64,000 nt of DNA from Costus lasius (lineage: Eukaryota > Streptophyta > Magnoliopsida > Zingiberales > Costaceae), in assembly GCA_027563935.2 (NCBI GenBank), contig CM050447.1:11438501-11502500 (forward strand), written 5' to 3'. Below the pieces are notes generated by a model, which was given only the letters and a program-made list of their open reading frames with translations, was not told the DNA's origin and did not search any database. A program made the position numbers and the translations under genes. This document shows, in pieces, positions 35,183 through 64,000 of the stretch (positions are counted from its first letter, which is position 1; each line of letters opens with the position of its first letter).

Positions 35183-36057
35183 CTTATTTTTCCTTAATTT
35201 TTTCAATAGAATTGAAAAGCTGAAACGGGTAAAAGAAAGGGAACTAAAGAAATTTTCCTATCACATTTTGTTCCCTGTAACTTTTTCTTATCCATGTTCT
35301 CTAGACAAAAATAAGTTATATAGTATATTAAAATTTAAATTTAATATATAAATAATGAGGCAAAATTAAAATTTACTAACGGAGCAAATCAAAGTTTTTA
35401 TACATATCCCCACACTCTCCTAGATGCTTGGAAGAAGAGAAACACATGTATTTCTACCTGTATATTATTTTTTATTTTTATTTTTTAAAAAAATCTTTCA
35501 CTATTTAAACTTTCTCATCCACTTTTCTCCTCCACATTAGTGTTATTGTTAACTGCAAACATACGAGTATTAAGCTTGTTTGGTCAATGTTTGGAATAGT
35601 GCGGCTCGTTTGAAAACTACGGGACACCAAACGAATTTTATGCACACAAGTACATTGGCCAATTGACCTCCAGGCACGGATTTGATACCGAAATTATAAA
35701 TAATGTTCACTGGTGATTGGGTGACGGGCGGAGAAATCAAGACACTCTAGTTTGATTAGAAGAATCCAAATGGGTCACGAGAATGAGACGAGGAAAGAAG
35801 ATCGATATGGCTACATAAGTAAGACACTGAAACGCACATTTCTAGTGTTTATTCTAGTAATCTACAACACTGGGATTCAATTTATCCCGATGAAATGCTT
35901 TGAACTGTCACTCTGGAATTACAGTATATTAATTGTTTACCATCAAGAGTATCCAAAAATGATAGGAACCACAGATGAACTATGCTTCTGAGATATCGAG
36001 AACATACGGCACAAAAACAATCAATCGAACCTTTGAATGATAGAAGCATTTTGACAA
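35183..36057. other. Intergenic, no gene seen
   Basis: AT-rich to about 35560, mixed afterwards. A 79-codon + ORF at 35752-35991 has no recognisable domain. The right part runs into the AUG6 3' region. Confidence 0.4.
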
Positions 36058-36063
36058 TTTATT
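36058..36063 (-). terminator. Polyadenylation signal of AUG6
   Basis: AATAAA on the minus strand about 315 bp after the AUG6 stop codon. Confidence 0.5.
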
Positions 36064-36374
36064 ATTACAACAGTGACAGCTGCTCCTGCAAAAATCACAA
36101 ATATACATCTGCTGTAGATTGCAGAAATGTTGTGTTCAATGTGCGTGAACGCGTATAAAGCGTCTTCACAGGCACAACTGCTTGCAGCTAAAGGCTTCCA
36201 TGTACCAAATTCGCTTTCCAGGTTTGTGTTCGTAAGAAGAAAACGTCACATCGACGGCGCAGACATGCCGCCGTACAGTTGTGTAGTTCCTTGCTATAGA
36301 AGGACCAGAAAATGTAAGGGTATATTTACCAGGCTAAGCAGCTTCATGGCTCGGAGAGTTCTGGAAGACTACCT

Positions 36375-54523
<18,149 letters not shown>

Positions 54524-55108
54524 CTCCCTGATCCCCCACTTGATCCGATCTCCACCTGACTCCCTTACTCGCTTCACCTCCCCCTCCCTCGTTTCGATTG
54601 CTCAGATCTCTCCTCTCTCTCTCTCTTGTTCGAAGGGTTCTGGCGAGATACGACTGAGAAGGAGGGGACCCTCCCGTAGATCGAAGCTGATTGGTTTATT
54701 TGAAATTGCCAGGTTAGATGCGGGCATCACGGTTGGTGAACTTACCGAAGCAAGCAATTGGAGTTCCTTGGTTAGAGAGACACGTCATGTGTGTTAAACA
54801 ATTAACTTTTGAATAAGTGATACTTCTTCTACGTACCCAGCCTTGTACTTGTACCTGGCATGTCAACGAAGATGATGATTGGCCGACGCAAATTAGCATA
54901 ACAGAAATTGCGAGCAGGTACAACGAAGGGTGGCAATTTTGGCATTCAAATAATTTTTAAAAAAATAAAAAATATTATAATGATCTACGTACTCTAAATT
55001 ATTCAACGGTATTAATATTCAGGGCAAAGAAACGAAGACAATAATGGATTTTCAAATAAACCCTAAATAAAAAAATCCAATGGTTAGCGAGGATAAGAGA
55101 GATAGAGA

Positions 55109-55210
55109 CCTCAATGCTCTTGACAGGCTTCTTGTTGAGCCGCTTCAGGTGCCACTGCAAGTCCAGCGGCTGCCGGGTAGAGGGCAAATTTCTGCCTAAA
55201 TCGAGTGCAA
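55109..55210 (-). pseudogene. Neprosin/DUF239-type first-exon fragment
   Basis: Minus-strand reading STRQPLDLQWHLKRLNKKPV then KSIE is followed by a GT donor (at about 55109). It resembles the activation-peptide segment (RHLNRLNKPPVKSI-like) at the start of plant neprosin-domain carboxyl-terminal peptidases. No further exon lies downstream, because the AUG6 promoter begins within 600 bp, so it would be an isolated fragment. The similarity is short. Confidence 0.45.
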
Positions 55211-55400
55211 GAGTTGAGCAAAAATGCTAGCCATCTGATCAAGTTTTACACACGTGTCATCATGTAAGACAACCACTTGGATGGTTTTAGGCGCATGCGT
55301 GCGCCTAGAAAACGCACCCCTACTACTGCTCCCCTTGCTGCTGCCTTCGGCAATGTGGGCATTGGTATGGCTCCCTCAACATCATCGATGTGTCACTAGG

Positions 55401-57245
55401 TGTGATGCCCTGGGTATGCTGGGGTTGTACCCCAGCCCATCCTATGGATCCAGCGGGGTTCTGGGGAGGGATGGAGGAGTCTAGAGGGGAAGCTAGGCTG
55501 AAGATGTAGTGAGCCTACTAGAGGAGTTAGGTTTCTAACATCTGTGTTAGTATGTTTTTGCAGGTACATCTACATACTTATCCTTGGGCATGGCCTGGGG
55601 GTGCTTTGGAGTTCTATGGAGGGCATTGGACTCATTTTACAGACTAGGGTTAGCTTAACCATGGTTAACCTAACCAGGGTTAGCCTAACCATAGTCTGGG
55701 CGCATGTGGACTTGACCTAAGTTCACTTGGTAGGGCTTAAGGGGGCTGATCTAGCTTCTTGATGCCTTAGGCGCAATATTGGCTAAGTGTTCATGAGTTG
55801 CACATGCTTGGCATGTGACAACTTAAGTGAACATCCAATAAGAGAGTAAGTGGAGATCCATTAAGTCTTTAATTGGATCTACACTTACTTAGGCGGTTTG
55901 GATCCATCATCAAGGGGGCGCATATCCACTTAGGGTTTAAACCTAATGGATCCGGGTCCCTTGCATCAATCCGAATCCAACAATTCAAATAGATGGCGTG
56001 AAGGCTTGTTGGCGGCAGAATCTTCACACGCTCAAGCTAAGGCGTAACCCTTGTTGTGGCGACAAGAGTTAGGGCGATTTCTTCCTTGAGGTGAGGAAGA
56101 CGACCTTGGAGAAGAAGGAGATTGCTTTGGTGTTCTCGGCTTGGAGGTATTGGCGAGTTCTACCTTCTTCTTCCTTGGCGAGTTCCCTTGGGGTTGAGGG
56201 AATCTTTCTTGGCGACTTCTTGGAGCAGCACCTTGCTGTTCTTGGCGTGATCTTGGACGGCAACCTGCTGTTCTTGGCGAACTCTTCCTAGAGGCGAGGA
56301 AGAGTATTGAAGAGGAGGCGTTTGGCTAAGCTAGTCCTTGAGGTGAGGACTATTGCATCCGGCGGCTTCCTTTCATCATCATCCACTTTGGCGAGCACTT
56401 GAGGAGGTCGGCACCTTGCTGTCCTCTTGTGTTCTTGGCGTGATCTTGTGCTAGAGGCGAGCACAAGGGAAGACAACATCAACAAACCCTAGAGTCTTCC
56501 ACTCTAGGGTCCGGGCCACAAGGATTCATCCTTGTGGAGTGATTTGAGGGGCGGCTTCTTGAGGAGAGGGGGCTGTTCTTCCACTATCATCCTTGTTCAT
56601 ACGCGTTGGAGTGGTATAAACCCTAACTTAGATTACTAGGGTGATTGTATGAACGCTTGTTGATTATTATTATATATTTGTGTACCTATTCCCGGGATTA
56701 GGGAATAGGGTCCTTTTGTATATCAAGCTTCATATTTGGAGACTTGGTAGAGGATTGGCTTTGTTGAGGACTTTCGGATTTAGCTTGGGTGAGACGCAAG
56801 CATTGTGCTTGTTATCATCCCTCGCTCGCTGTGTAGACATATATTTGCCCTAGGTTAAGCAGGTCGGTAGTTGATTACTTGCTAGGGTTTTCTGGGTGCG
56901 ATATCTGCCAGCGTCTCGTGTGTGTGACAGGGCGCAACTAAGTGTGCAAAGCGGTTAGGGCAGAGGAAGAGCCTAACCCGCCACTTAGTCTATCAGCTCA
57001 GAGCTTCAGAGTTTCGGTCAGTGCATTAGGCGGAGCTAGAGACAGTTCTGGTTAGGCAGATAGGGGTTTGAGTGATCTGTATTGTTGGGAGAGCGATCTT
57101 TTGTAGTGAGGTTACGCGCATTGTATTTGTATTGCTTCCGCTTAGTTTATTGTGTTGAGGTGATTAGCTGACAGGTTTACACAGTGGTTGTGTAGATCTG
57201 TGCTATCACGCTCTGATTTTAGGCGCGAAAAATTGGGGCGTGACA
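55401..57245 (+). repeat. 5' LTR of the chromovirus
   Basis: 1845 bp, beginning TGTGATGCCCTGGG and ending GGGGCGTGACA. It contains several short palindromes (for example CTAACCATGGTTAAC near 55655). Short ORFs here recur in the 3' LTR and are not genes. Confidence 0.9.
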
Positions 57246-57247
57246 AC

Positions 57248-57259
57248 TGGTATCAGAGG
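57248..57259 (+). other. Primer binding site (tRNA-Met type)
   Basis: TGGTATCAGAGG, two bases after the LTR; the plant consensus ends in C. Confidence 0.85.
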
Positions 57260-57510
57260 CCACTTCCAGCACATATCAGCAGGATTTTACTGGGACTTCA
57301 CAGAGTTGGGACTAGTGAGTCTGGGATATCGACGTTAGTTAGGTTACTGTTTGGGGGTTGCGTACGTCGGAGCCTAGTGCCCGGGGCGTAATTCCTCAGT
57401 AACTTATTCTAATCGGTCAGTTCCGATCACTTTGAGTCATTACCCAGTATTTCCTTTAGTTCCACCCTTTTACACAGCGTTTCCAGAGATAGCGTCATCT
57501 ACGAGGAGTA

Positions 57511-58385
57511 TGGCAGCTCAGGCACAGCTCGAGGAGAGGTTCTCGAGGCTGGAGGCAGCAGTTGCTAGGTTGCGACTGTCTATTGGACTTGAGGATGACG
57601 AGTGGCAGGGAGACCCACTTGTGGAGAGAGTGGCGGCACTGCATGGTCTCATCCATGAGACTCAGCAGGAGACCGAGGCTCAGGTTGCTTCTATGACTCA
57701 GGCATTCGAGAGTCAGATGGCGGAGATGTCTCAGGGGATGGAGAATCTCATGGCAGACCTGAATCTAGTGAAGATCGGTCTGGCGCACTTGACAGCCCAC
57801 CCACCTACACCAGTGGCGCCAGCACCTGTTCAGATTGCCAGACGCCATGTTCCAGAGCCTACTACTTTTGCAGGGGCGAGAGTAGCTAAAGAAGTGGAGA
57901 ACTTCTTGTTTGATATGGAGCATTATTTTAGGGCAGCGGGTATCCCTATGACGGAGCGGATTGAGGTTTGCGCAGCCTATCTGAGAGGCGATGCGAAACT
58001 ATGGTGGAGGACACACATAGCCCCGAGGACTGAGGGGGACGCTCCAGAGATCCCAGACTGGGATGCTCTTAAGGCTGAGATGAGGGCACATTTCAGACCT
58101 GCAGATACGCTGCACAGTGCGAGGATGGCACTGAGGTATCTGAAGCATACTGGTCACATCAGGGAGTATGTGAAGCAGTTCGGCACTCTACTGCTTGAGG
58201 TGCCAAATATGAGTGAAGAGGAGAAGTTTCATGACTTCACCGGTGGCTTGAAGGATTGGGCATACAGAGAACTCCAGAGGAAGGGAGTTACCACATATCG
58301 TGAGGCAAGTAGCGGCTGCAGATGCATTGGTGGATATGGCAGGAGTCAGTACCACAGCAGCCAGGACCACTTCTTCACCACCTAG
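57511..58385 (+). CDS. gag: Chromovirus Gag, frameshifted near its end
   Basis: The ORF from ATG 57511 (open from 57432) has an N-terminal coiled coil ([17 protein letters not shown]), then the Retrotrans_gag domain ([41 protein letters not shown]). Around 58307 an extra A appears to shift the frame: after TYREA the conserved continuation ([10 protein letters not shown]) is in the frame of the downstream pol ORF, while the gag frame reads unrelated residues to a stop at 58383-58385. In this clade gag and pol are usually one ORF, so this is likely a single-base lesion or an assembly error. Confidence 0.85.
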
Positions 58386-61300
58386 GCGGCCTACAGGGCA
58401 GGGGCAGGTAAAGAAGTGGGTGCCCAATTGGAAAAAGGGGAAAACCATGACCCATCAGCCACAGGCACAGCAGAGAAAGCCACAGCCAGTTCAGCACAGG
58501 CCACAGCCACAGCAGCAGGCGAGAGTGACTACTGGCGCATCCACTAGCAGAGCTAGGCCAGGATGTTATATTTGTGGAGGTCCTCATATGATGAGAGACT
58601 GTCCAAGGAAGCAGGGGATAGCTTCCTTAGCCATGGGCGAGAGTTCAGAGAGGAGAGAAGACCAAGGATGCACAGGGGCTTCAGTTAACCCCTTGGTAAT
58701 AGCTAATATCAGTGCTAGGTCTAGTCCTCTCATGTATGTGGACATTGTTATTAATGACATTCAGATAGCAGCCATGGTTGACACAGGCGCTACACATCTC
58801 TTTGTTTCAGACAGAGTGAAAGAGAGATTGAAGTTGAAGACAATGCCCTGTACCAACAGTGTTAAGACCGTGAATACAGACCCGAAGAAAGCTTCAGGGG
58901 TTTCATATGATGTTCCAGTGAGGTTGGGAACCTGGTCTGGTAGGGTACATGCGATGGTAATTACCCTAGATGACTTTGATGTCATAGTGGGCATGGATTT
59001 GCTGCGGCGAGCTAAAGCAATTCCAATGCCTCACTTAAATGGAGTGCAGATTACAGATGAGCGTGCTCCTTGCTTCATACCTTGCCACGTTGGGGCAAGG
59101 GTAGAGAAGAGCAACAAAGGAAAAGAGGTCATGGCGGCTTCAGTTGTTGCTAGAGGTCTTCGGCGTGGAGAGACCACATATCTAGCACATGTTAGATTGG
59201 TGGAGGATCTTCCCCAGATCAGTTCGACTTTTGATCAGCAGAGAGGACATAGGGGAGGCTTGATCACCCTTCCTAGTTCTAGCAGTGAGGAGGTTGGAGT
59301 GAGATTGGGGGCGGCGAAGATGTCTCTGGGGGAGCGCATTCAGCAGTTACCTGCACCAGTAGGAGGGTTGTTACATGAGTTTAGTGATATGATGCCACCA
59401 GAGATGCCGAAGGTGTTACCACCTAGGCGGGATATCGATCATGCTATTGAGCTGATCCCAGGTGCTGTCCCACCAGCACAGGCACCATACAGGATGCCAC
59501 CTGCAGAGCTAGCTGAGCTGAGGAGGCAGCTAGATGAGTTATTAGAGTCGGGGTACATCCAACCTTCGAAGGCACCATATGGAGCACCAGTGCTTTTCCA
59601 GAGAAAGAAGGATGGGTCAATGAGGATGTGTATTGACTATAGGGCTCTTAACAAGGTTACTGTTAAGAACTCCTATCCTATACCATTGATCCAGGACTTG
59701 ATTGATAGACTGGTGCATGCTAAAGTGTTCAGTAAGCTGGATTTGAGATCTGGGTACTGGCAGGTTAGGATTGCGGAGGGGGATGAGGCCAAGACTACCT
59801 GTGTTACACGATATGGGTCATACGAGTTTCTGGTTATGCCGTTTGGGCTAACCAATGCTCCAGCTACGTTCTGTAACTTGATGAACAACATACTTCATCC
59901 ATTCCTGGATAAGTTTGTTGTTGTTTACTTGGACGACATAGTCATATATTCCAGTAGCTTGGAGGAGCATGTGGATCACCTGAGACAGGTCTTGATGGTT
60001 CTGAGGGAGAACCAGCTGTATTTGAAGCTTGAGAAATGCGACTTTGCCCAGTCAGAGGTTGAGTTCTTAGGGCATGTCGTTGGGTCAGGTCAGGTGAAGA
60101 TGGATGAGAAGAAAGTGGCGGCAATCAAGGATTGGCCGGCCCCTACATCAGTTAGCACTCTGAGGTCATTCCTAGGGTTGGCTAACTTCTACAGGAGGTT
60201 CATCCAGAGTTATTCTAAAGTGGTGGCGCCACTTACTGACTTGTTGAGGAAGGATGTTTCCTGGTGTTGGGGAGACAAACACCAGATGGCATTCGATGAT
60301 CTGAAGGGCAGGGTGACTTCAGATCCCATTCTCAGACTTCCTGACTTCAGTTTACCTTTTGAGGTACACACAGATGCTAGTGACAGAGCCTTGGGTGGGG
60401 TTCTAGTTCAGGAAGGTAGGCCGATTGCCTACGAGAGCAGAAAGTTGAAGAGTGCTGAGGCAAACTATTCTGCTCATGAGAAGGAGATGTTAGCCGTTGT
60501 CCATTGTCTGAGGTTATGGAGGGTGTACTTGCTAGGGAGCAAGTTCACAGTTAAGACAGACAATGTGGCAAATACCTTCTTCCAGACCCAGAAGAAGTTA
60601 TCTGCTAGACAGGCCAGATGGCAGGAGCAGCTGGCTGAGTTCGATTTTACATGGGAGCACAAGCCAGGGAGGATTCATCAGGTCCCTGATGCTTTAAGCA
60701 GGATTGCAGAGGTTGCACACTGCTGTGCTATGTCTTACTCTGAGAGTAAGATTGTTGGTCTGATTAGAGATTCTGCGATGGCAGACCGTGCCTACGAGAA
60801 GTTAGTATCTCAGATTCGCATGGGGGTTGTGCGGAGATACTATCTCAATGATGAGGGATTGATAATGGCACGAGGAGATAGACCATATGTTCCAGCGGCT
60901 GGGAACATCAGATTTGGTTTGATGCGGGAGTACCACGACACGGTGTGGGCTGGACACCCTGGTGGGAAGCGCATGTATGCACTTATATCCAGAGCATGGT
61001 ACTGGCCGGGTATGAAAGCAGAGATTGAGCACTATACTAAGACCTGCTTAGTGTGCCAACAAGATAAGATAGAGAGGAAGAAAGAGGCAGGACTTCTACA
61101 GCCACTGCCTACTCCAGACAGACCGTTTGTATCTCTATCCATGGATTTTATTACCCATTTTCCCCGAGTGGATGGGATGGCATCGGTGTTTGTTGTGGTG
61201 GACCGGTGTTCAAAGTATGCAGTATTTGTGGCAGCACCAGAGGTGTGCACAGCTGAGACCACAGCTAATCTTTTTATGACTCATGTAGTCAAACACTTTG

Positions 61301-62253
61301 GTTTACCCAGAGAGATTATATCTGATAGAGACCCTAGATTCACAGGGAAATTTTGGTCTTCTTTATTTAAAAAGCTGGGTACAGATCTTAAGATGTCTAC
61401 TGCATACCATCCACAGACAGATGGACAGACAGAGAGAGTGAATGCCTTACTGGAGGAGTATCTTAGGCATTATGTCTCTGCCACACAGAAGAATTGGATT
61501 AGGCTACTGGATACCGCCCAGTTTGCCTATAACATACAGAAGTCATCTGCTACAGAGAAAAGCCCGTTTGAGATGGTATTGGGGTGGCAGCCATTCACAC
61601 CCATGGATACTTTGAATAGGGGCGCAGGGGGGAAGTGCCAGGCTACCATAGACTATGTGCAGGATAGATCCGAGCTATGGGAGGAAGCTCAGGATTCTCT
61701 GAGGGAGGCTAGAGATAGGATGAAGCTCTATGCCGACAGAGATAGGAGGCACGTTGAGTTTGAGGTAGGAGAGTTGGTTCTTCTCAAACTAACACCTCAG
61801 ATGTGGAGAAAAACAGAAGCCAGGACATATCACAGAGGCTTGGTAAGAAGATATGAAGGTCCTTTCAGGATCATAAAGAGAGTTGGTCCAGTTTCTTACA
61901 GGCTTGATTTACCTAGATGGCTACAGTTTTACCCGACATTCCACACTAGTCTTCTCAAGAAATATCATGTGGATGATAGGCATCCCGACCGGGGACAGGT
62001 GAGAAGGCAACCTGCGAGGGGCAGAGTTGAATTTGGCAAGAGGCCAGTGAAGATCTTAGACCATAGAGTCTATGGTTCTAGTTCACCTGGAGGTCGACGT
62101 TCTGAATTTTTGATTCAGTGGGCTGAGGAGCCTGAGGAGGATGCGACGTGGGAGAAGACGGAGGATATAGCTCACTTTGAGGAGCTTGCTAGAGCGTACC
62201 AGGATCACATGGACTCGAGGGCGAGTTCCATCTCAGGTGGGGGAGTATTGTGA
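58309..62253 (+). CDS. pol: Chromovirus Gag C-terminus/Pol with chromodomain
   Basis: An open frame of about 1315 codons. In order: zinc knuckle [13 protein letters not shown] (58564-58602); aspartic protease with DTGA (from 58780); reverse transcriptase with YLDD (59926-59937) and the [12 protein letters not shown] block; RNase H with [11 protein letters not shown] (about 60368); integrase with the His-Cys zinc region ending CLVCQQDK, then DDE motifs in [16 protein letters not shown] and [12 protein letters not shown] (about 61140-61440); GPF-type module; C-terminal chromodomain ([18 protein letters not shown], about 62100). The stop TGA overlaps the first bases of the 3' LTR. The enzymes copy and integrate the element; the chromodomain directs insertion into marked chromatin. 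Apart from the upstream shift the frame is unbroken. Confidence 0.92.
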   Translation, partial: VAAADALVDMAGVSTTAARTTSSPPRRPTGQGQVKKWVPNWKKGKTMTHQPQAQQRKPQPVQHRPQPQQQARVTTGASTSRARPGCYICGGPHMMRDCPRKQGIASLAMGESSERREDQGCTGASVNPLVIANISARSSPLMYVDIVINDIQIAAMVDTGATHLFVSDRVKERLKLKTMPCTNSVKTVNTDPKKASGVSYDVPVRLGTWSGRVHAMVITLDDFDVIVGMDLLRRAKAIPMPHLNGVQITDERAPCFIPCHVGARVEKSNKGKEVMAASVVARGLRRGETTYLAHVRLVEDLPQISSTFDQQRGHRGGLITLPSSSSEEVGVRLGAAKMSLGERIQQLPAPVGGLLHEFSDMMPPEMPKVLPPRRDIDHAIELIPGAVPPAQAPYRMPPAELAELRRQLDELLESGYIQPSKAPYGAPVLFQRKKDGSMRMCIDYRALNKVTVKNSYPIPLIQDLIDRLVHAKVFSKLDLRSGYWQVRIAEGDEAKTTCVTRYGSYEFLVMPFGLTNAPATFCNLMNNILHPFLDKFVVVYLDDIVIYSSSLEEHVDHLRQVLMVLRENQLYLKLEKCDFAQSEVEFLGHVVGSGQVKMDEKKVAAIKDWPAPTSVSTLRSFLGLANFYRRFIQSYSKVVAPLTDLLRKDVSWCWGDKHQMAFDDLKGRVTSDPILRLPDFSLPFEVHTDASDRALGGVLVQEGRPIAYESRKLKSAEANYSAHEKEMLAVVHCLRLWRVYLLGSKFTVKTDNVANTFFQTQKKLSARQARWQEQLAEFDFTWEHKPGRIHQVPDALSRIAEVAHCCAMSYSESKIVGLIRDSAMADRAYEKLVSQIRMGVVRRYYLNDEGLIMARGDRPYVPAAGNIRFGLMREYHDTVWAGHPGGKRMYALISRAWYWPGMKAEIEHYTKTCLVCQQDKIERKKEAGLLQPLPTPDRPFVSLSMDFITHFPRVDGMASVFVVVDRCSKYAVFVAAPEVCTAETTANLFMTHVVKHFGLPREIISDRDPRFTGKFWSSLFKKLGTDLKMSTAYHPQTDGQTERVNALLEEYLRHYVSATQKNWIRLLDTAQFAYNIQKSSATEKSPFEMVLGWQPFTPMDTLNRGAGGKCQATIDYVQDRSELWEEAQDSLREARDRMKLYADRDRRHVEFEVGELVLLKLTPQMWRKTEARTYHRGLVRRYEGPFRIIKRVGPVSYRLDLPRWLQFYPTFHTSLLKKYHVDDRHPDRGQVRRQPARGRVEFGKRPVKILDHRVYGSSSPGGRRSEFLIQWAEEPEEDATWEKTEDIAHFEELARAYQDHMDSRASSISGGGVL
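62234..62248 (+). other. Polypurine tract before the chromovirus 3' LTR
   Basis: AGGTGGGGGAGTATT immediately precedes the LTR start at 62249 and overlaps the end of pol. Confidence 0.75.
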
Positions 62254-64000
62254 TGCCCTGGGTATGCTGGGGTTGTACCCCAGCCCATCCTATGGATCCA
62301 GCGGGGTTCTGGGGAGGGATGGAGGAGTCTAGAGGGGAAGCTAGGCTGAAGATGTAGTGAGCCTACTAGAGGAGTTAGGTTTCTAACATCTGTGTTAGTA
62401 TGTTTTTGCAGGTACATCTACATACTTATCCTTGGGCATGGCCTGGGGGTGCTTTGGAGTTCTATGGAGGGCATTGGACTCATTTTACAGACTAGGGTTA
62501 GCTTAACCATGGTTAACCTAACCAGGGTTAGCCTAACCATAGTCTGGGCGCATGTGGACTTGACCTAAGTTCACTTGGTAGGGCTTAAGGGGGCTGATCT
62601 AGCTTCTTGATGCCTTAGGCGCAATATTGGCTAAGTGTTCATGAGTTGCACATGCTTGGCATGTGACAACTTAAGTGAACATCCAATAAGAGAGTAAGTG
62701 GAGATCCATTAAGTCTTTAATTGGATCTACACTTACTTAGGCGGTTTGGATCCATCATCAAGGGGGCGCATATCCACTTAGGGTTTAAACCTAATGGATC
62801 CGGGTCCCTTGCATCAATCCGAATCCAACAATTCAAATAGATGGCGTGAAGGCTTGTTGGCGGCAGAATCTTCACACGCTCAAGCTAAGGCGTAACCCTT
62901 GTTGTGGCGACAAGAGTTAGGGCGATTTCTTCCTTGAGGTGAGGAAGACGACCTTGGAGAAGAAGGAGATTGCTTTGGTGTTCTCGGCTTGGAGGTATTG
63001 GCGAGTTCTACCTTCTTCTTCCTTGGCGAGTTCCCTTGGGGTTGAGGGAATCTTTCTTGGCGACTTCTTGGAGCAGCACCTTGCTGTTCTTGGCGTGATC
63101 TTGGACGGCAACCTGCTGTTCTTGGCGAACTCTTCCTAGAGGCGAGGAAGAGTATTGAAGAGGAGGCGTTTGGCTAAGCTAGTCCTTGAGGTGAGGACTA
63201 TTGCATCCGGCGGCTTCCTTTCATCATCATCCACTTTGGCGAGCACTTGAGGAGGTCGGCACCTTGCTGTCCTCTTGTGTTCTTGGCGTGATCTTGTGCT
63301 AGAGGCGAGCACAAGGGAAGACAACATCAACAAACCCTAGAGTCTTCCACTCTAGGGTCCGGGCCACAAGGATTCATCCTTGTGGAGTGATTTGAGGGGC
63401 GGCTTCTTGAGGAGAGGGGGCTGTTCTTCCACTATCATCCTTGTTCATACGCGTTGGAGTGGTATAAACCCTAACTTAGATTACTAGGGTGATTGTATGA
63501 ACGCTTGTTGATTATTATTATATATTTGTGTACCTATTCCCGGGATTAGGGAATAGGGTCCTTTTGTATATCAAGCTTCATATTTGGAGACTTGGTAGAG
63601 GATTGGCTTTGTTGAGGACTTTCGGATTTAGCTTGGGTGAGACGCAAGCATTGTGCTTGTTATCATCCCTCGCTCGCTGTGTAGACATATATTTGCCCTA
63701 GGTTAAGCAGGTCGGTAGTTGATTACTTGCTAGGGTTTTCTGGGTGCGATATCTGCCAGCGTCTCGTGTGTGTGACAGGGCGCAACTAAGTGTGCAAAGC
63801 GGTTAGGGCAGAGGAAGAGCCTAACCCGCCACTTAGTCTATCAGCTCAGAGCTTCAGAGTTTCGGTCAGTGCATTAGGCGGAGCTAGAGACAGTTCTGGT
63901 TAGGCAGATAGGGGTTTGAGTGATCTGTATTGTTGGGAGAGCGATCTTTTGTAGTGAGGTTACGCGCATTGTATTTGTATTGCTTCCGCTTAGTTTATTG
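62249..64000 (+). repeat. 3' LTR of the chromovirus (truncated by window)
   Basis: Starts TGTGATGCCCTGGG and repeats the 5' LTR colinearly to the window edge. Confidence 0.9.

Larger units (their letters stand above)
55401..64000 (+). mobile_element. Chromovirus (Ty3/gypsy, Tekay/Reina-like), nearly complete, cut by window end
   Basis: The order is 5' LTR (55401-57245), tRNA-Met primer site, gag, pol with a C-terminal chromodomain, purine tract, then 3' LTR from 62249. The 3' LTR runs past 64000; about 93 bp would be missing. Where both copies are visible (1752 bp) the LTRs keep a constant 6848-bp offset and I saw no differences, so the insertion is recent. Target duplication cannot be checked because the right end is outside. 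Confidence 0.93.

Overview
The window is nuclear DNA of a flowering plant, most likely a monocot. It has spliced genes with GT-AG introns, an 11S seed globulin, two plant-specific single-copy-type genes, and dense LTR-retrotransposon, hAT and MITE content. The augmin-6 protein reads most like monocot versions. The exact lineage cannot be fixed from the sequence; commelinid, perhaps Zingiberales, is a guess.

Three intact-looking host genes were rebuilt exon by exon, and the reading frame closes across every junction. An 11S globulin on + (3278-5060, 4 exons, 504 aa) carries a signal peptide, two cupin halves and the Asn-Gly processing site. A TNO1-like protein (trans-Golgi network, SYP41-interacting, giant coiled coil) lies on - (17379-6837, 8 exons, 1725 aa) with a C-terminal membrane anchor. 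AUGMIN subunit 6 lies on - (54523-36375, 13 exons, 714 aa), its introns inflated by transposons.

Between TNO1 and AUG6 (17.4-36 kb) is a repeat and pseudogene zone. It holds a young gag-only LTR element (19584-23791) with apparently identical 1243-bp LTRs and an intact 544-aa Gag. A GC-rich TIR element and a Harbinger-type MITE follow. Next comes a 42-bp minisatellite between direct repeats, then a long pyrimidine-rich tract. The end of the zone has an anthranilate synthase alpha pseudogene split into two oppositely oriented halves (30.2-30.9 kb on +, 35.2-34.3 kb on -). Between those halves sit a broken group A bZIP (ABF/AREB-type) pseudogene and a hAT-type MITE.

AUG6 introns contain a second, decayed gag-only LTR element (39082-41686; TSD GTATG; primer site matching tRNA-Tyr). 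It is nested in an older ACCGGTA-type repeat. Intron 4 also carries a 2.7-kb hAT element (44073-46787; TSD ATTGTTTG) holding a transposase pseudogene with its own nested MITE.

From 55401 to the right edge lies a nearly complete chromovirus (Ty3/gypsy with chromodomain). Its LTRs look identical; the 3' LTR runs off the window. One apparent single-base frameshift separates gag from pol. The shared LTR-end and primer-site sequence makes this chromovirus type a plausible helper for the first gag-only element.
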